From: Streptomyces griseomycini
Lineage (GTDB): Bacteria; Actinomycetota; Actinomycetes; Streptomycetales; Streptomycetaceae
Length of the DNA stretch: 64,000 nucleotides
Reading direction: 5' to 3'
Assembly (NCBI RefSeq): GCF_014203535.1
Contig: NZ_JACHJI010000004.1
Coordinates: 310,001-374,000, forward strand
In this document: positions 1 to 10,506 of the stretch, in pieces
Layout: every line of letters starts with the position of its first letter
Numbering within the stretch: position 1 is the stretch's first letter
Translations under genes and position numbers: made by a program
Notes under the pieces: model-generated
Database searches by the model: none
The model's input: only the letters and a program-made list of their open reading frames with translations
What the model was told of the DNA's origin: nothing

Positions 1-58
1 CGTTGACGTTGGGTTCCCGAGGAATCCGGGACCTGCCGGAGCGACCGCGAGGAGAGCC

Positions 59-258
59 ATGAGGAGCGGTACGTCGGAACCCGCCTGGTTCGAGTCCAGC
101 CACAGCGGCCCCCAGGGCGACAGCGCGTGGAGGCCGCGATCACCGAACAGGCCGTCCACGTGCGGGACTCCAGGGATGTGGCCCGCCCGTCCTTCGCCGT
201 CGGCCGTGAGGGCCGGGGGCGGTTCGTGCGGTTCGCGTCGGAGCGCCGAGCGACCTGA
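59..258 (+). pseudogene. DUF397-domain protein gene, frameshifted
   Basis: Small proteins of the DUF397 family usually sit directly downstream of XRE/DUF5753 regulators in Streptomyces, and many are BldB-like developmental factors. The ATG at 59 follows a GAGGAG ribosome site at 49-54 and gives the family N-terminus (AWFESSHSGPQGDS). The frame then changes. From 127 a second frame gives VEAAITEQAVHVRDSRDV and the typical RPSFAVGRE ending, with a stop at 256-258. The two halves join if the codon between them (bases 125-126, now only GC) were a full TGC, the conserved cysteine of the family, so one base appears to be missing. Either the gene is inactive or there is a sequencing error. Bases 1-62 are also open in the frame ending at the TGA of 60-62 and could be the tail of the partner regulator, but I cannot recognise it. 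Confidence 0.75.
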
Positions 259-297
259 GGGTGCGCCGTCCGCCGGAGTGGTGGACGGCACACCCTC
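257..297. terminator. Hairpin between convergent genes
   Basis: The arms 257-271 and 283-297 pair over 15 bases with a single C-A mismatch and an 11-base loop. The hairpin starts inside the stop codon of the DUF397 gene and ends 33 bases before the stop of the SMI1/KNR4 gene on the other strand, so it can end transcription from both sides. Confidence 0.7.
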
Positions 298-330
298 ACC
301 GCGTTCGGGAGCGCGGGCCACGCGGCTTCG

Positions 331-2238
331 TCACCGTCCGAAGCCGATCGTGGCGTACGCGTAGGCCTCGCCCTCCCTCGGCGCGCGGTTCCAGGACCGT
401 GTGGTCAGTCGCGGAAGCATGCCCTCGGCCAGGGCGTGCCGGGGCAGGGACAGACCGAACTCGTCCTGCACGGCGGCCAGCAGACACCGCTCGCGGTCCG
501 CCTCACCGACGCCGCGCAGGACCCGTTCCGGATCGAGGGCCCCGGGCACCGGCCCCGAGCGTTCGACGTCCGTGCCGCGCAGCGTGTACGCGTACAGCTC
601 CTCGCCCCGTTCGGCGACCGACAGGTGGAACACCGTGAGGCCGCCGTCGCGAGTGCGGTGCGCCCACAGCACCACCGCGCGTCCGTCGCGCGAGGCGGCG
701 GCGGCCGGGGAGGCGAAGAAGTTCCCGGGGGCCGACGTCCGCGGGGCCGTGTCGTAGCCGAACGCCCACCCGGAGCCCGTCCGGCCCACCGCCAGCACGG
801 CCCGGTCCTCCCACGGCGCCGAGTCGTCCCGCTGCCCGGAGTCGTAGGGGAACCACCCGGCAGGGAGCAGGGGCGGAGCGGTCAGGCCCGCGCCCCCGTC
901 CTCCCCGATCAGACCGGGCAGCGCCTCCGGCTCCGCGCCCTCCACCCACAGGCACCGGTAGGAGCCGTGCGGGGCGTTCCACCGCGGAGTCTCCGCCAGC
1001 CAGCACAGTCCCGGCGGATCCAGGTCCGGTACCGGATCGGGCGCCGGGCCCGGCCGGCCGGCCCGAGGCGTGGCCAGCAGCTCCAGTCCGCGCTCCCGCG
1101 TCACCACCGGACCCAGTACGGGGTCCCCCAGCAGACCGAGCGGTGCCAGCAGGTCCGGCCCCGGCGGCGACCACGACGGCAGCGCGGCACGGATCACCCG
1201 CCACGCCGTGTCCGTGTCCCCCCACCTCGCCGACTCCCACGCCTCGGCCACCGCCTGACCGAAGGCACCGCCCGGCGCGTAGCGGTAGGTGCGGTCGCGC
1301 ACCTGAGCGAGGACCGCATCCGCGGCCGACGTGACACCGTCGTCGGTCCTGGTGCCCAGCAGGAACCGGCGGGGAGCAGCGCCGGGGCGCTCCTCCCGCA
1401 GGTGCGCGGCGGCCATCACGGGCACCAGCTCACCCGTGTAGCGCGGATCGGCGACGAGCTCACCGAATCCGCGGTACCTGTGCCCGACGCCGTGTGACAG
1501 CGCGTTCAACTGTTCCAGCATGGCCCGGGCGAGGGGCCGTCCGTAGCGCTCCGCCTCGGTGAGCAGCTCCCGGGCGGTCTCCCACCTTCCGCTCAGGGCC
1601 TCCTCCCGTGCACGGTCCACACCGGCGTCCAGGGCGCGGGTGGTGTCGTTCACGAAGCCGGGAATGCCCGCCCGGTCGGAGTGGAAGTGCTGGTACATCC
1701 GCTGCATGTAGGCGCGGAACGACGGATACCGGTCCGGGAACTCGCCGCTCCACCCTTTGTAGACGTACAGGGCCCACTCGCCGTCCTCGTCGGTGTCACC
1801 CGGATCCAGCAGGGCGTAGGACATGTCCGAGTCGGTCTCCAACCGCAGTGCCCGCCGCCACATTCCGGCCAGCAGCACCTCCTGCTCGGTCGAGCGCTCG
1901 GTCAACCCCTGCCGGTAGGCCGGGGTCATGTCGAACGGATCCCCGAACCAGTCGATCTCGTGGGCCGCGCCCAGCCGGTAGACGGATCCCCCGTCGAGCC
2001 GCCAGCCGTTGCTGGCAGCGAGGAACCGCCGGTAGGACGGAGGGAGCCGGGTTCCCAGGCGCTCCTCGGCGGCGGCTATCTCCTCCTCGGCCGCGGGCGG
2101 GGCGGCGAGCGCCAGGTCGGCGAGGGTCATGCCGCCCTCGGTCAGGTCCTCCATGTCGTCCTCGCCGGGAACCCATTCCTCCTGCCAGCGACGGAGGAAC
2201 TGCTGCCAGTCGAAGTGGTTCTCGGTCTTCTCGCTCAC
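331..2238 (-). CDS. SMI1/KNR4 (SUKH-type) domain protein
   Basis: A 635-residue cytoplasmic protein. An SMI1/KNR4-like domain occupies about residues 45-200, with the typical helix plus turn AEERLGTRLPPSYRRFL followed by NGW and the acidic and aromatic segments of the fold. In bacteria these domains are often immunity proteins of contact-dependent or polymorphic toxins, but long Streptomyces members with no linked toxin are common and their role is not known. The remaining 430 residues have no motif that I recognise, no signal peptide and no membrane segment. The start is the GTG at 2238, which has only a weak ribosome site, so a start further in (for example the Met of MEDLTEGG) is possible. 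No toxin gene is visible next to it. Confidence 0.7.
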   Translation of the reverse strand: MSEKTENHFDWQQFLRRWQEEWVPGEDDMEDLTEGGMTLADLALAAPPAAEEEIAAAEERLGTRLPPSYRRFLAASNGWRLDGGSVYRLGAAHEIDWFGDPFDMTPAYRQGLTERSTEQEVLLAGMWRRALRLETDSDMSYALLDPGDTDEDGEWALYVYKGWSGEFPDRYPSFRAYMQRMYQHFHSDRAGIPGFVNDTTRALDAGVDRAREEALSGRWETARELLTEAERYGRPLARAMLEQLNALSHGVGHRYRGFGELVADPRYTGELVPVMAAAHLREERPGAAPRRFLLGTRTDDGVTSAADAVLAQVRDRTYRYAPGGAFGQAVAEAWESARWGDTDTAWRVIRAALPSWSPPGPDLLAPLGLLGDPVLGPVVTRERGLELLATPRAGRPGPAPDPVPDLDPPGLCWLAETPRWNAPHGSYRCLWVEGAEPEALPGLIGEDGGAGLTAPPLLPAGWFPYDSGQRDDSAPWEDRAVLAVGRTGSGWAFGYDTAPRTSAPGNFFASPAAAASRDGRAVVLWAHRTRDGGLTVFHLSVAERGEELYAYTLRGTDVERSGPVPGALDPERVLRGVGEADRERCLLAAVQDEFGLSLPRHALAEGMLPRLTTRSWNRAPREGEAYAYATIGFGR

Positions 2239-2946
2239 GGGCCGATTGTGGCAGCCGCCACTGACAGCGATGCCGAGCCCAGGTTCCGCCGGGCGGGCGG
2301 CAGGCGGCGCCGCTCATCGACCGGAATCGGCGGCGTGCCGACATGGCGAACGCGGGGTCGACCGGGCCGGCGGGAGGAACACCCGTGTGCGCCGCGGGAG
2401 TTCAGGGGCGCACACGGAACGGGACGGATCAGGTCTTCCCCGGGTCCCGGTCCCGTGCCTGCGGCGGTGCCGGGATGCGGACCGGCGGGAGCAGGGCCAT
2501 GGCACTCATGAACCAGCCGCCCGCCGAGGGGCCGTGGTTCTCCGCCGGCGCGGTGACCGCCGGCGGGCCGCGGCACCGCCCGGCACACCGCCGAGCTCGG
2601 CGACCGCGCCCGAGAGGTCGCTCGGTGGAGGCGCGGGGTGGCGCATGACTCCATCGGAGCGGCCGGAGAGGGGGCGAGGGCCGTGTGCGAGCAGTGCGAG
2701 CGGGGAGCCGGCCATGACGGTCCGTTCCGCCCGGCAAGGGGGGGCGGGCTGTTGCTCGGGACGCCCGTTCGACGTTCCGGGCGCCCGGTGACGCATCAGT
2801 TCGAAGGCGCAGCGGCCGGGAGCCTCCGGTACCGGACGAAAGTCCCGGGGAAGCCCCGGGGAAGTCGCAGAAGCGCCGCCACTTCCCCTCCCGCTGCGCG
2901 TTCGCGCGGGTCGGCAGAGGCGTGACGGCGCCTTCTCCGCGCGCTC
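2239..2946. other. Non-coding or unrecognised stretch
   Basis: These 700 bases lie between the SMI1/KNR4 gene and the 3' end of the XRE-MurA gene. Open frames exist on both strands but are rich in Arg, Pro and Gly, have no convincing ribosome site and resemble no family that I know. I see no tRNA or long hairpin here. Confidence 0.5.
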
Positions 2947-4476
2947 TCAGATGTCCCGGAAGATCTCGATCTGCGCCCCGATCGAGTTCAGCCGCTCCGC
3001 CAGGTCCTCGTACCCGCGGTTGATGACGTACACGTTGCGCAGGACGGACGTGCCCTCCGCCGCCATCATCGCCAGCAGGACGACCACCGCGGGGCGCAGG
3101 GCCGGCGGGCACATCATCTCGGCGGCGCGCCAGCGGGTCGGGCCCTCGACCAGGACGCGGTGCGGGTCGAGCAACTGCAGGCGCCCGCCGAGGCGGTTGA
3201 GGTCGGTCAGGTAGATCGCGCGGTTGTCGTAGACCCAGTCGTGGATCAGGGTCTTGCCCTGGGCCACCGCCGCGATCGCCGCGAAGAACGGGACGTTGTC
3301 GATGTTCAGGCCGGGGAACGGCATCGGGTGGATCTTGTCGATCGGCGCCTCCAGCTTGGAGGGGCGCACGGTGAGGTCCACCAGCCGGGTGCGGCCGTTG
3401 TCGGCGAAGTACTCGGGCGTGCGGTCGTGGTCGAGGCCCATCTCCTCCAGGACCGCGAGCTCGATCTCCAGGAACTCGATGGGGACGCGGCGGACGGTGA
3501 GTTCCGACTCCGTCACCACGGCCGCGGCCACCAGGCTCATCGCCTCGACCGGGTCCTCGGAGGGGGAGTAGTCCACGTCGACGTCGATGGTGGGCACGCC
3601 GTGCACGGTGAGCGTGGTGGTGCCGATGCCGTCGACCTTGACGCCCAGCGCCTCCAGGAAGAAGCACAGGTCCTGGACCATGTAGTTGGAGGAGGCGTTG
3701 CGGATGACGGTGATGCCGTCGTGCCGGGCGGCGGCGAGCAGCGCGTTCTCGGTGACCGTGTCCCCGCGCTCGGTCAGCACGATCGGGCGGTCGGGAGCGA
3801 CGGAGCGGTCGACCACCGCGTGGTACTGGCCCTCGGTCGCGGCGATGTCCAGGCCGAACCGGCGCAGCGCGATCATGTGCGGCTCGACGGTGCGCGTCCC
3901 GAGGTCGCAGCCGCCGGCGTACGGCAGCATGAAGCGGTCCGTGCGGTGCAGCAGCGGGCCGAGGAACATGATGATGGAGCGGGTGCGGCGGGCGGCGTCC
4001 GCGTCGATGGCCGCGAGGTCCAGCTCGGCCGGGGGCACGATCTCCAGGTCGACGCCGTCGTTGATCCACCGGGTGCGCACGCCGATGGAGTGCAGCACCT
4101 CCAGGAGGCGGTAGACCTCCTCGATGCGCGCGACGCGGCGCAGCACCGTGCGCCCGCTGTTGAGCAGCGAGGCGCACAGCAGCGCCACGCACGCGTTCTT
4201 GCTCGTCTTCACGTCGATGGCGCCGGAGAGCCGGCGGCCGCCCACCACGCGCAGGTGCATCGGCCCGGCGTAGCCCAGGGAGACGATCTCGCTGTCGAGC
4301 GCCTCTCCTATGCGGGCGATCATCTCAAGGCTGATGTTCTGGTTGCCGCGCTCGATGCGGTTGACGGCGCTCTGGCTGGTGCCGAGCGCCTCGGCGAGCT
4401 GCGCCTGGGTCCAGCCACGATGCTGCCTGGCGTCGCGGATGAGCCTGCCGATGCGTACGAGGTAGTCGTCTGCCAT
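2947..4476 (-). CDS. murA: XRE helix-turn-helix fused to MurA-type enolpyruvyl transferase
   Basis: The protein has 509 residues. Residues 5-62 form an XRE/Cro helix-turn-helix (GWTQAQLAEALGTSQSAVNR), and residues 73-509 form an EPSP synthase/MurA domain. MurA transfers enolpyruvate from PEP to UDP-N-acetylglucosamine, the first committed step of peptidoglycan synthesis. The key residues are present: Lys93 in the SKNA motif and Cys190 in the AGGC motif (Cys115 of the E. coli enzyme), so it is probably active and also of the fosfomycin-sensitive type. Ordinary MurA is about 420 residues and lacks a DNA-binding domain. From memory this is the second MurA of streptomycetes (SCO5998 type). The ATG at 4476 lies 13 bases from a near-perfect palindrome, which suggests that the fused HTH controls its own gene. 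Substrate identity and DNA binding are inferences. Confidence 0.88.
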   Translation of the reverse strand: MADDYLVRIGRLIRDARQHRGWTQAQLAEALGTSQSAVNRIERGNQNISLEMIARIGEALDSEIVSLGYAGPMHLRVVGGRRLSGAIDVKTSKNACVALLCASLLNSGRTVLRRVARIEEVYRLLEVLHSIGVRTRWINDGVDLEIVPPAELDLAAIDADAARRTRSIIMFLGPLLHRTDRFMLPYAGGCDLGTRTVEPHMIALRRFGLDIAATEGQYHAVVDRSVAPDRPIVLTERGDTVTENALLAAARHDGITVIRNASSNYMVQDLCFFLEALGVKVDGIGTTTLTVHGVPTIDVDVDYSPSEDPVEAMSLVAAAVVTESELTVRRVPIEFLEIELAVLEEMGLDHDRTPEYFADNGRTRLVDLTVRPSKLEAPIDKIHPMPFPGLNIDNVPFFAAIAAVAQGKTLIHDWVYDNRAIYLTDLNRLGGRLQLLDPHRVLVEGPTRWRAAEMMCPPALRPAVVVLLAMMAAEGTSVLRNVYVINRGYEDLAERLNSIGAQIEIFRDI

Positions 4477-4487
4477 GGGGTTGAGGT

Positions 4488-4505
4488 TATCTCAGATATG
4501 AGATG
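4488..4505. promoter_or_regulatory. Palindromic operator in front of the XRE-MurA gene
   Basis: TATCTC-N6-GAGATG. Within it, bases 4489-4504 form a palindrome with one mismatched pair. It lies 12 bases upstream of the ATG at 4476, where a repressor would block the promoter or the ribosome site. The same half-site and spacing recur at 5479-5496. Confidence 0.6.
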
Positions 4506-4540
4506 GCACCTCTCGGGGGGTCCGTTCGGGTGACGCGGCG

Positions 4541-4738
4541 TCAGTGTCGCCTGGTGCGACGGGTCCGGCGCCATCCGAAGGGTCCGGGCAGATCCATCGA
4601 TGTCGTGCGGCGTCCCGTGCTGCTGTGCGTGTACCGAGGGCCGTTCCTGCCGCCGGTGGTGAGGGACCACGACCGCTTGTTGATGTTCAGTCGCACCCCC
4701 GGGAGGATCCGGAAGCTCTTGCGGAACGTCAGTGGCAT
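4541..4738 (-). CDS. DUF4236 mini-protein
   Basis: A 65-residue basic protein that starts MPLTFRKSFRILPGVRLNIN and continues with the Ser-Trp-Ser-Leu, Gly-Gly and Gly-Arg-Arg-Thr-Thr segments of the DUF4236 family (small beta-rich proteins of unknown function). The start is well supported: a GGAGG sits five bases before the ATG at 4738. The stop is 64 bases before the XRE-MurA gene, on the same strand, so the two may be co-transcribed. The last dozen residues are Arg-rich. No function can be assigned. Confidence 0.75.
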   Translation of the reverse strand: MPLTFRKSFRILPGVRLNINKRSWSLTTGGRNGPRYTHSSTGRRTTSMDLPGPFGWRRTRRTRRH

Positions 4739-4776
4739 GCGTACCTCCGGTCGGATTCGTGGTGGCTGCCCTACGG

Positions 4777-5457
4777 TTACCCCCACTTGGCGTACTGATG
4801 GCTGTACGCGACCGGTTCCTCGAACGCGACGGACATCACCGGCTCGGTCGCGTGCGCCGGCACGGCGGGCCCGACGGTGTACCGGTGCCGCGACACGTCC
4901 CCCTCCTCGCGCAGTTCCAGCACCCCCGGTTCCGGGCACCGCCAGGTCAGCCGGCCGACGTCCTCCGCGAAGGCGTTCGACACGCTGCTCCAGCCCGTGC
5001 CGTCGGCCCGCAGTTCGAGGTCGGAGCACTCCATCGCGCCGTGGTCGAAGGCGTCGCTGCTCCAGTGCCCGATCAGCGCCTCGTCCAGCCCGGTCCGCGG
5101 GTCCCGGGCGTCCCGCTCGGCGATCCGCACCCGGGTCGCGAGGCCCGCGTCGCCCAGGCCGACGACGCGGTCGCCGTGCAGGATGACGCCGACGCCCCGC
5201 TCCGGGTCCCGGACGCAGTCGAACACGATGCCGACGTAGGGGACGCCGTCGCGGGAGACCGGGTGGACGTGCACCGCGCGGACGGTGGCCAGGCGCTCCG
5301 GGCGTTCCCTCTCCTCCGGGTCGAGGGTGGCGTAGTGGGCCCGCAGGGAGGGCCACAGGCCCCGCGGCAGGGGGGCGGAGCCGCCGTGGGCGGGCGGGGT
5401 GGGGTCGGCGCTCCTCATGGGCGGGAAGTAGACCACGCCGGGCCTGGGCATGACCAT
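4777..5457 (-). CDS. Hypothetical protein
   Basis: 226 residues from the ATG at 5457, which has a GGGGG stretch nine to five bases ahead. A GTG at 5523 would add 22 residues but would place the 5479-5496 palindrome inside the gene, so I prefer 5457. The sequence is acidic, with no signal peptide and no membrane segment. Segments such as GVPYVGIVFDCVRDPE and GHWSSDAFDHGAMECSDLEL suggest a beta-rich soluble protein, but I do not recognise a family. It is divergent from acnA and shares its upstream region, and it lies upstream of the DUF4236 gene on the same strand with a 38-base gap, so it could head a short operon that ends with the XRE-MurA gene. Confidence 0.65.
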   Translation of the reverse strand: MVMPRPGVVYFPPMRSADPTPPAHGGSAPLPRGLWPSLRAHYATLDPEERERPERLATVRAVHVHPVSRDGVPYVGIVFDCVRDPERGVGVILHGDRVVGLGDAGLATRVRIAERDARDPRTGLDEALIGHWSSDAFDHGAMECSDLELRADGTGWSSVSNAFAEDVGRLTWRCPEPGVLELREEGDVSRHRYTVGPAVPAHATEPVMSVAFEEPVAYSHQYAKWG

Positions 5458-5478
5458 TCGGCCCCCGTGTACTAGAGT

Positions 5479-5496
5479 TATCTCGACATCGAGATA
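5479..5496. promoter_or_regulatory. Perfect palindrome, possible operator of the XRE-MurA protein
   Basis: TATCTCGA-CA-TCGAGATA: eight-base arms, fully complementary, around a two-base centre. It is 22 bases upstream of the ATG at 5457 (minus strand) and 130 bases before acnA. Read as half-sites it is TATCTC-N6-GAGATA, the same layout as the site before the XRE-MurA gene. MarR-type regulators also use such sites. Confidence 0.65.
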
Positions 5497-5538
5497 TCTG
5501 CCGAGAAGCACCGCAGCCGCCACCCCGGTAAGGGATAC

Positions 5539-5557
5539 CTAACTTAGCCTTACCTTA
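5539..5557. promoter_or_regulatory. Iron-box-like sequence upstream of aconitase
   Basis: On the minus strand the 19 bases read TAAGGTAAGGCTAAGTTAG. This matches 14 of 19 positions of the DtxR/IdeR/DmdR iron box as I remember it (TTAGGTTAGGCTAACCTAA). It ends 69 bases before the acnA start. Aconitase needs a 4Fe-4S cluster, so iron control of acnA would make sense. DmdR binding is an inference. Confidence 0.5.
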
Positions 5558-5625
5558 GCGGATCGGCCGAGATGCCGTGGCGGCAGGATCGTGGTGGTAC
5601 GCGCACATCAATGAAGGAGACTGTC

Positions 5626-8460
<2,835 letters not shown>

Positions 8461-8480
8461 GCGGCTCGGCAGGGCGGTCG

Positions 8481-8514
8481 AGGGCCGCACCCCCGGTGGC
8501 GGGGGTGCGGCCCT
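8481..8514 (+). terminator. acnA terminator
   Basis: A perfect 14-base stem (8481-8494 with 8501-8514) and a six-base loop, 21 bases after the acnA stop. Confidence 0.85.
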
Positions 8515-8553
8515 CGCCGTGCCCACCGCGTCCCGCCGGACGCCGAAACGCCG

Positions 8554-8940
8554 TCAGGTGACGAGGTGGCGGTGGGCCGCGGCGCACAGCGTGTGCGTCC
8601 CGTCCTGACCGGGCGCCAGGACGGTGACCGGGAAGGGCTCGACGAGCCGACGCGCCGGCTGCGCGAGCGGCTGCTCGACACGGACGCGGGCGGCGTCGAC
8701 CCGGACCGCTCCGGGAACGTCCCCGCCGGGGCCGGGCCGGACGTCCGGCCCGGCCCCGGCGGGCCGGTACGGCAACCAGGCGCCGGGACGGCCGCGTTCG
8801 TCCCTCAGGACACCGGGGTGGGCCGGCAGGCGCTCGAGGACCCGCGGACCGGTGACGTCGGGGCGAGCGCGGTCGTCGACGGCCGCCACACGAAGTGACC
8901 CGGGCCGTCGGGCACTTCCTCCCCGCCGCGTTCCGCACAC
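8554..8940 (-). CDS. Doubtful hypothetical ORF, possibly gene remnant
   Basis: 128 codons without a recognisable domain. The C-terminal part (RRLVEPFPVTVLAPGQDGTH) reads like real protein, whereas the middle is forced by a 42-bp palindrome and so encodes the same Gly/Pro-rich peptide on both strands. There is no good ribosome site. It may be the decayed 3' part of a former gene. The opposite strand has a similar-length frame (8566-8898) that looks no better. Confidence 0.25.
   Translation of the reverse strand: MCGTRRGGSARRPGSLRVAAVDDRARPDVTGPRVLERLPAHPGVLRDERGRPGAWLPYRPAGAGPDVRPGPGGDVPGAVRVDAARVRVEQPLAQPARRLVEPFPVTVLAPGQDGTHTLCAAAHRHLVT
8722..8763. repeat. 42-bp perfect palindrome
   Basis: Twenty-one bases on each side pair without mismatch around a central ACGT (8741-8744). 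It is all G and C apart from that centre, with almost no loop, so it could extrude as a cruciform or form a very stable RNA hairpin. It lies in a gene-poor stretch between acnA and the carbohydrate island. Confidence 0.9.
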
Positions 8941-8981
8941 CCGGATGCGCCGGTGCCGGGCGCGGTCCGGCGCGACAGTCG

Positions 8982-9011
8982 TTTACAACCACGCCCCCTC
9001 GGCGCTACCGT
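8982..9011 (+). promoter_or_regulatory. Candidate promoter for the small ORF at 9156
   Basis: TTTACA (8982-8987), an 18-base gap, then TACCGT (9006-9011). The transcript would start about 10 bases before the CebR-type box at 9028. Confidence 0.4.
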
Positions 9012-9027
9012 GCCCTCACGGGCGGGG

Positions 9028-9041
9028 TGGGAGCGCTCCCA
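9028..9041. promoter_or_regulatory. CebR-type operator (perfect 14-bp palindrome)
   Basis: TGGGAGCGCTCCCA is identical to the 14-bp box bound by CebR, the LacI-family cello-oligosaccharide sensor of streptomycetes, as I recall it. It lies just after a candidate promoter and 115 bases before the ORF at 9156. Control by CebR itself is inferred. Confidence 0.7.
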
Positions 9042-9155
9042 TCTCCCGGTGGACCGGAACCCGCCGCCGGAGCGCCCCCGCCTCGCCCGGCCTCGCGCAT
9101 CCCCGCACATCGCCGCGTACGACCCGTCAGGCCCACAGCGAACGACAGGTGTGTC

Positions 9156-9374
9156 ATGATCGCGACAGCATTTCGGGGTGGGGCCGCTCCCCGGTCGTCC
9201 CTCCCCGCCCGCTCCAGAGCCCTCTTCCTCGCCCTGGTCTCCTTGCTCGCGACCCTGCCGGCCGTCGGCCTGGTCGTGACGACGGGCGGCTGGAGCGGCG
9301 GCCACCGGTCCGAGGTGACCGTCACCGTCACCGACGCCGGCGGCGGGGCGGTCCTGCCCTGCCGGGGCGGCTGA
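9156..9374 (+). CDS. Short secreted or membrane protein, possibly a truncated enzyme
   Basis: 72 residues from the ATG at 9156. A basic N-terminus (RGGAAPRSSLPARSRALF) runs into a hydrophobic stretch of about 20 residues (residues 25-45), then a short Gly/Thr/Val-rich tail of 27 residues. This is what remains if a secreted enzyme is cut right after its signal peptide. There is no clear Shine-Dalgarno sequence. A promoter-like pair and a perfect CebR-type box upstream suggest that the transcription unit once served, or still serves, a cello-oligosaccharide-induced secreted protein. The product may also be a genuine small membrane protein. I do not recognise the family. Confidence 0.35.
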   Translation: MIATAFRGGAAPRSSLPARSRALFLALVSLLATLPAVGLVVTTGGWSGGHRSEVTVTVTDAGGGAVLPCRGG

Positions 9375-9436
9375 ACCCCGCGTGGCGGTCCCGACGCGGA
9401 CCCGGCGTGTCCGGCCGTCATCGGAACCGCCCCCTC

Positions 9437-10447
9437 TCATGACTCCAACAGGGAGTGGAGCCAGTCGAGCTGGCGCCGCACGTGCACCGCGTCCCCGCCC
9501 TCGTGCCCGTTGAACGGGTAGGCGTGGAGCTCCTTGGCCGGCTCCGCGCCCGTCAGGTCCGCGTAGCGGTTGAACGCGGCGTACGCCCCGCTCGGCGGGC
9601 AGACCGTGTCGCGCAGGCCGACCCCGAAGTGGGCCGGGGCGTGGGCGCGGCGGGCGAAGGAGACGCCCTCGACGTAGGAGAGCGTGCGGCGGGCGGCCTC
9701 CTCGGCGCCCCGGTGGACCGAGAGGTAGGCGGTGATCTCGCCGTACGGGCCCGTGTCGGCGAGGTCCAGGGCGCGGGGGATGCCGCACAGCAGCGGGGCG
9801 GTGACCAGCGCCGCCGCCAGGTCCGGCACCAGGCCCGCCACCGCCAGGGCGAGCCCCCCGCCCTGGCTGTTGCCGACCGCCACGACGCGCGAGGGGTCCA
9901 CGCCCGGCAGGGCGCGCACGGCGGCGACCGCGCGCACCGCGTCGGTGATCAGCCGGCGGTAGTGGTAGTCCCGCGGGGCGAGCAGCCCGCGGACCGCCGG
10001 ACCGGGACCGCCCGGCGCGGCGGCGTGCGGATCGGGGGTGTCACCGCCGCAGCCGTACTGGTCCCCCTGTCCCCGGTTGTCCATCAGCAGATGCGCGTAC
10101 CCGGCGTTCACCCAGGTCAGCCGCTCGTGCGGCAGGCCGCGCCCGCGCCCGTAGCCGGCGTACTCGACGACCGCCGGCATGCCCTCGGCCGTTCCGGCCG
10201 TGGAGCCGGGACGCCGGGGAAGGCTGAACCAGGCGCGCACGGGGTCACCGGCGAAGCCGCGGAACGTCACGTCCCAGGTCTCGGTCAGCCGCAGTCCGTT
10301 CTCCACCGGGCGGGACGAGACCAGCGGATCCCCCTCGGCCGACGCCTCCTTCAGGGTGGTCTCCCAGAAGGCGTCGAAGTCGGCGGGCTCCCCGATGTCC
10401 GGGCGGTGGCGCTCCAGTTCAGCCGGGGGGAGGTCGAACGCGGGCAC
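9437..10447 (-). CDS. Acetyl xylan esterase / cephalosporin-C deacetylase family esterase (AXE1, CE7)
   Basis: An alpha/beta hydrolase that removes acetyl groups from xylo-oligosaccharides and other small acetylated substrates. It has no signal peptide, so it acts inside the cell on imported sugars. 336 residues from the GTG at 10447 (GAGGTG eight bases ahead), close to the 320 usual for the family. An upstream start at 10600 would add residues unlike the family. The catalytic triad is Ser194 (GNSQGG), Asp280 (LRDTVCPP) and His315 (NGHEGG), with spacing like known CE7 enzymes. The oxyanion-side motif NRGQGDQYG lies near residue 120. It is divergent from the ABC importer operon and shares a 250-base control region with it, which fits removal of acetyl groups from the imported oligosaccharide. 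Confidence 0.88.
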   Translation of the reverse strand: MPAFDLPPAELERHRPDIGEPADFDAFWETTLKEASAEGDPLVSSRPVENGLRLTETWDVTFRGFAGDPVRAWFSLPRRPGSTAGTAEGMPAVVEYAGYGRGRGLPHERLTWVNAGYAHLLMDNRGQGDQYGCGGDTPDPHAAAPGGPGPAVRGLLAPRDYHYRRLITDAVRAVAAVRALPGVDPSRVVAVGNSQGGGLALAVAGLVPDLAAALVTAPLLCGIPRALDLADTGPYGEITAYLSVHRGAEEAARRTLSYVEGVSFARRAHAPAHFGVGLRDTVCPPSGAYAAFNRYADLTGAEPAKELHAYPFNGHEGGDAVHVRRQLDWLHSLLES

Positions 10448-10506
10448 GGGGCACACCTCGCAGGGTCGAAGGGGGACGGGGCGACCGATCGTTGCGGGAT
10501 ATTGCC

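Noticed and set aside
1..62. Possible 3' end of an XRE/DUF5753 regulator before the DUF397 gene
   Set aside because: The frame ending at the TGA of 60-62 is open, but the 19 visible residues do not look like the usual end of that family, so it is not listed as a gene.
2947..4476. The HTH-MurA fusion as a catalytically dead regulator
   Set aside because: Lys93 and Cys190, the main catalytic residues, are both present, so loss of activity cannot be claimed.
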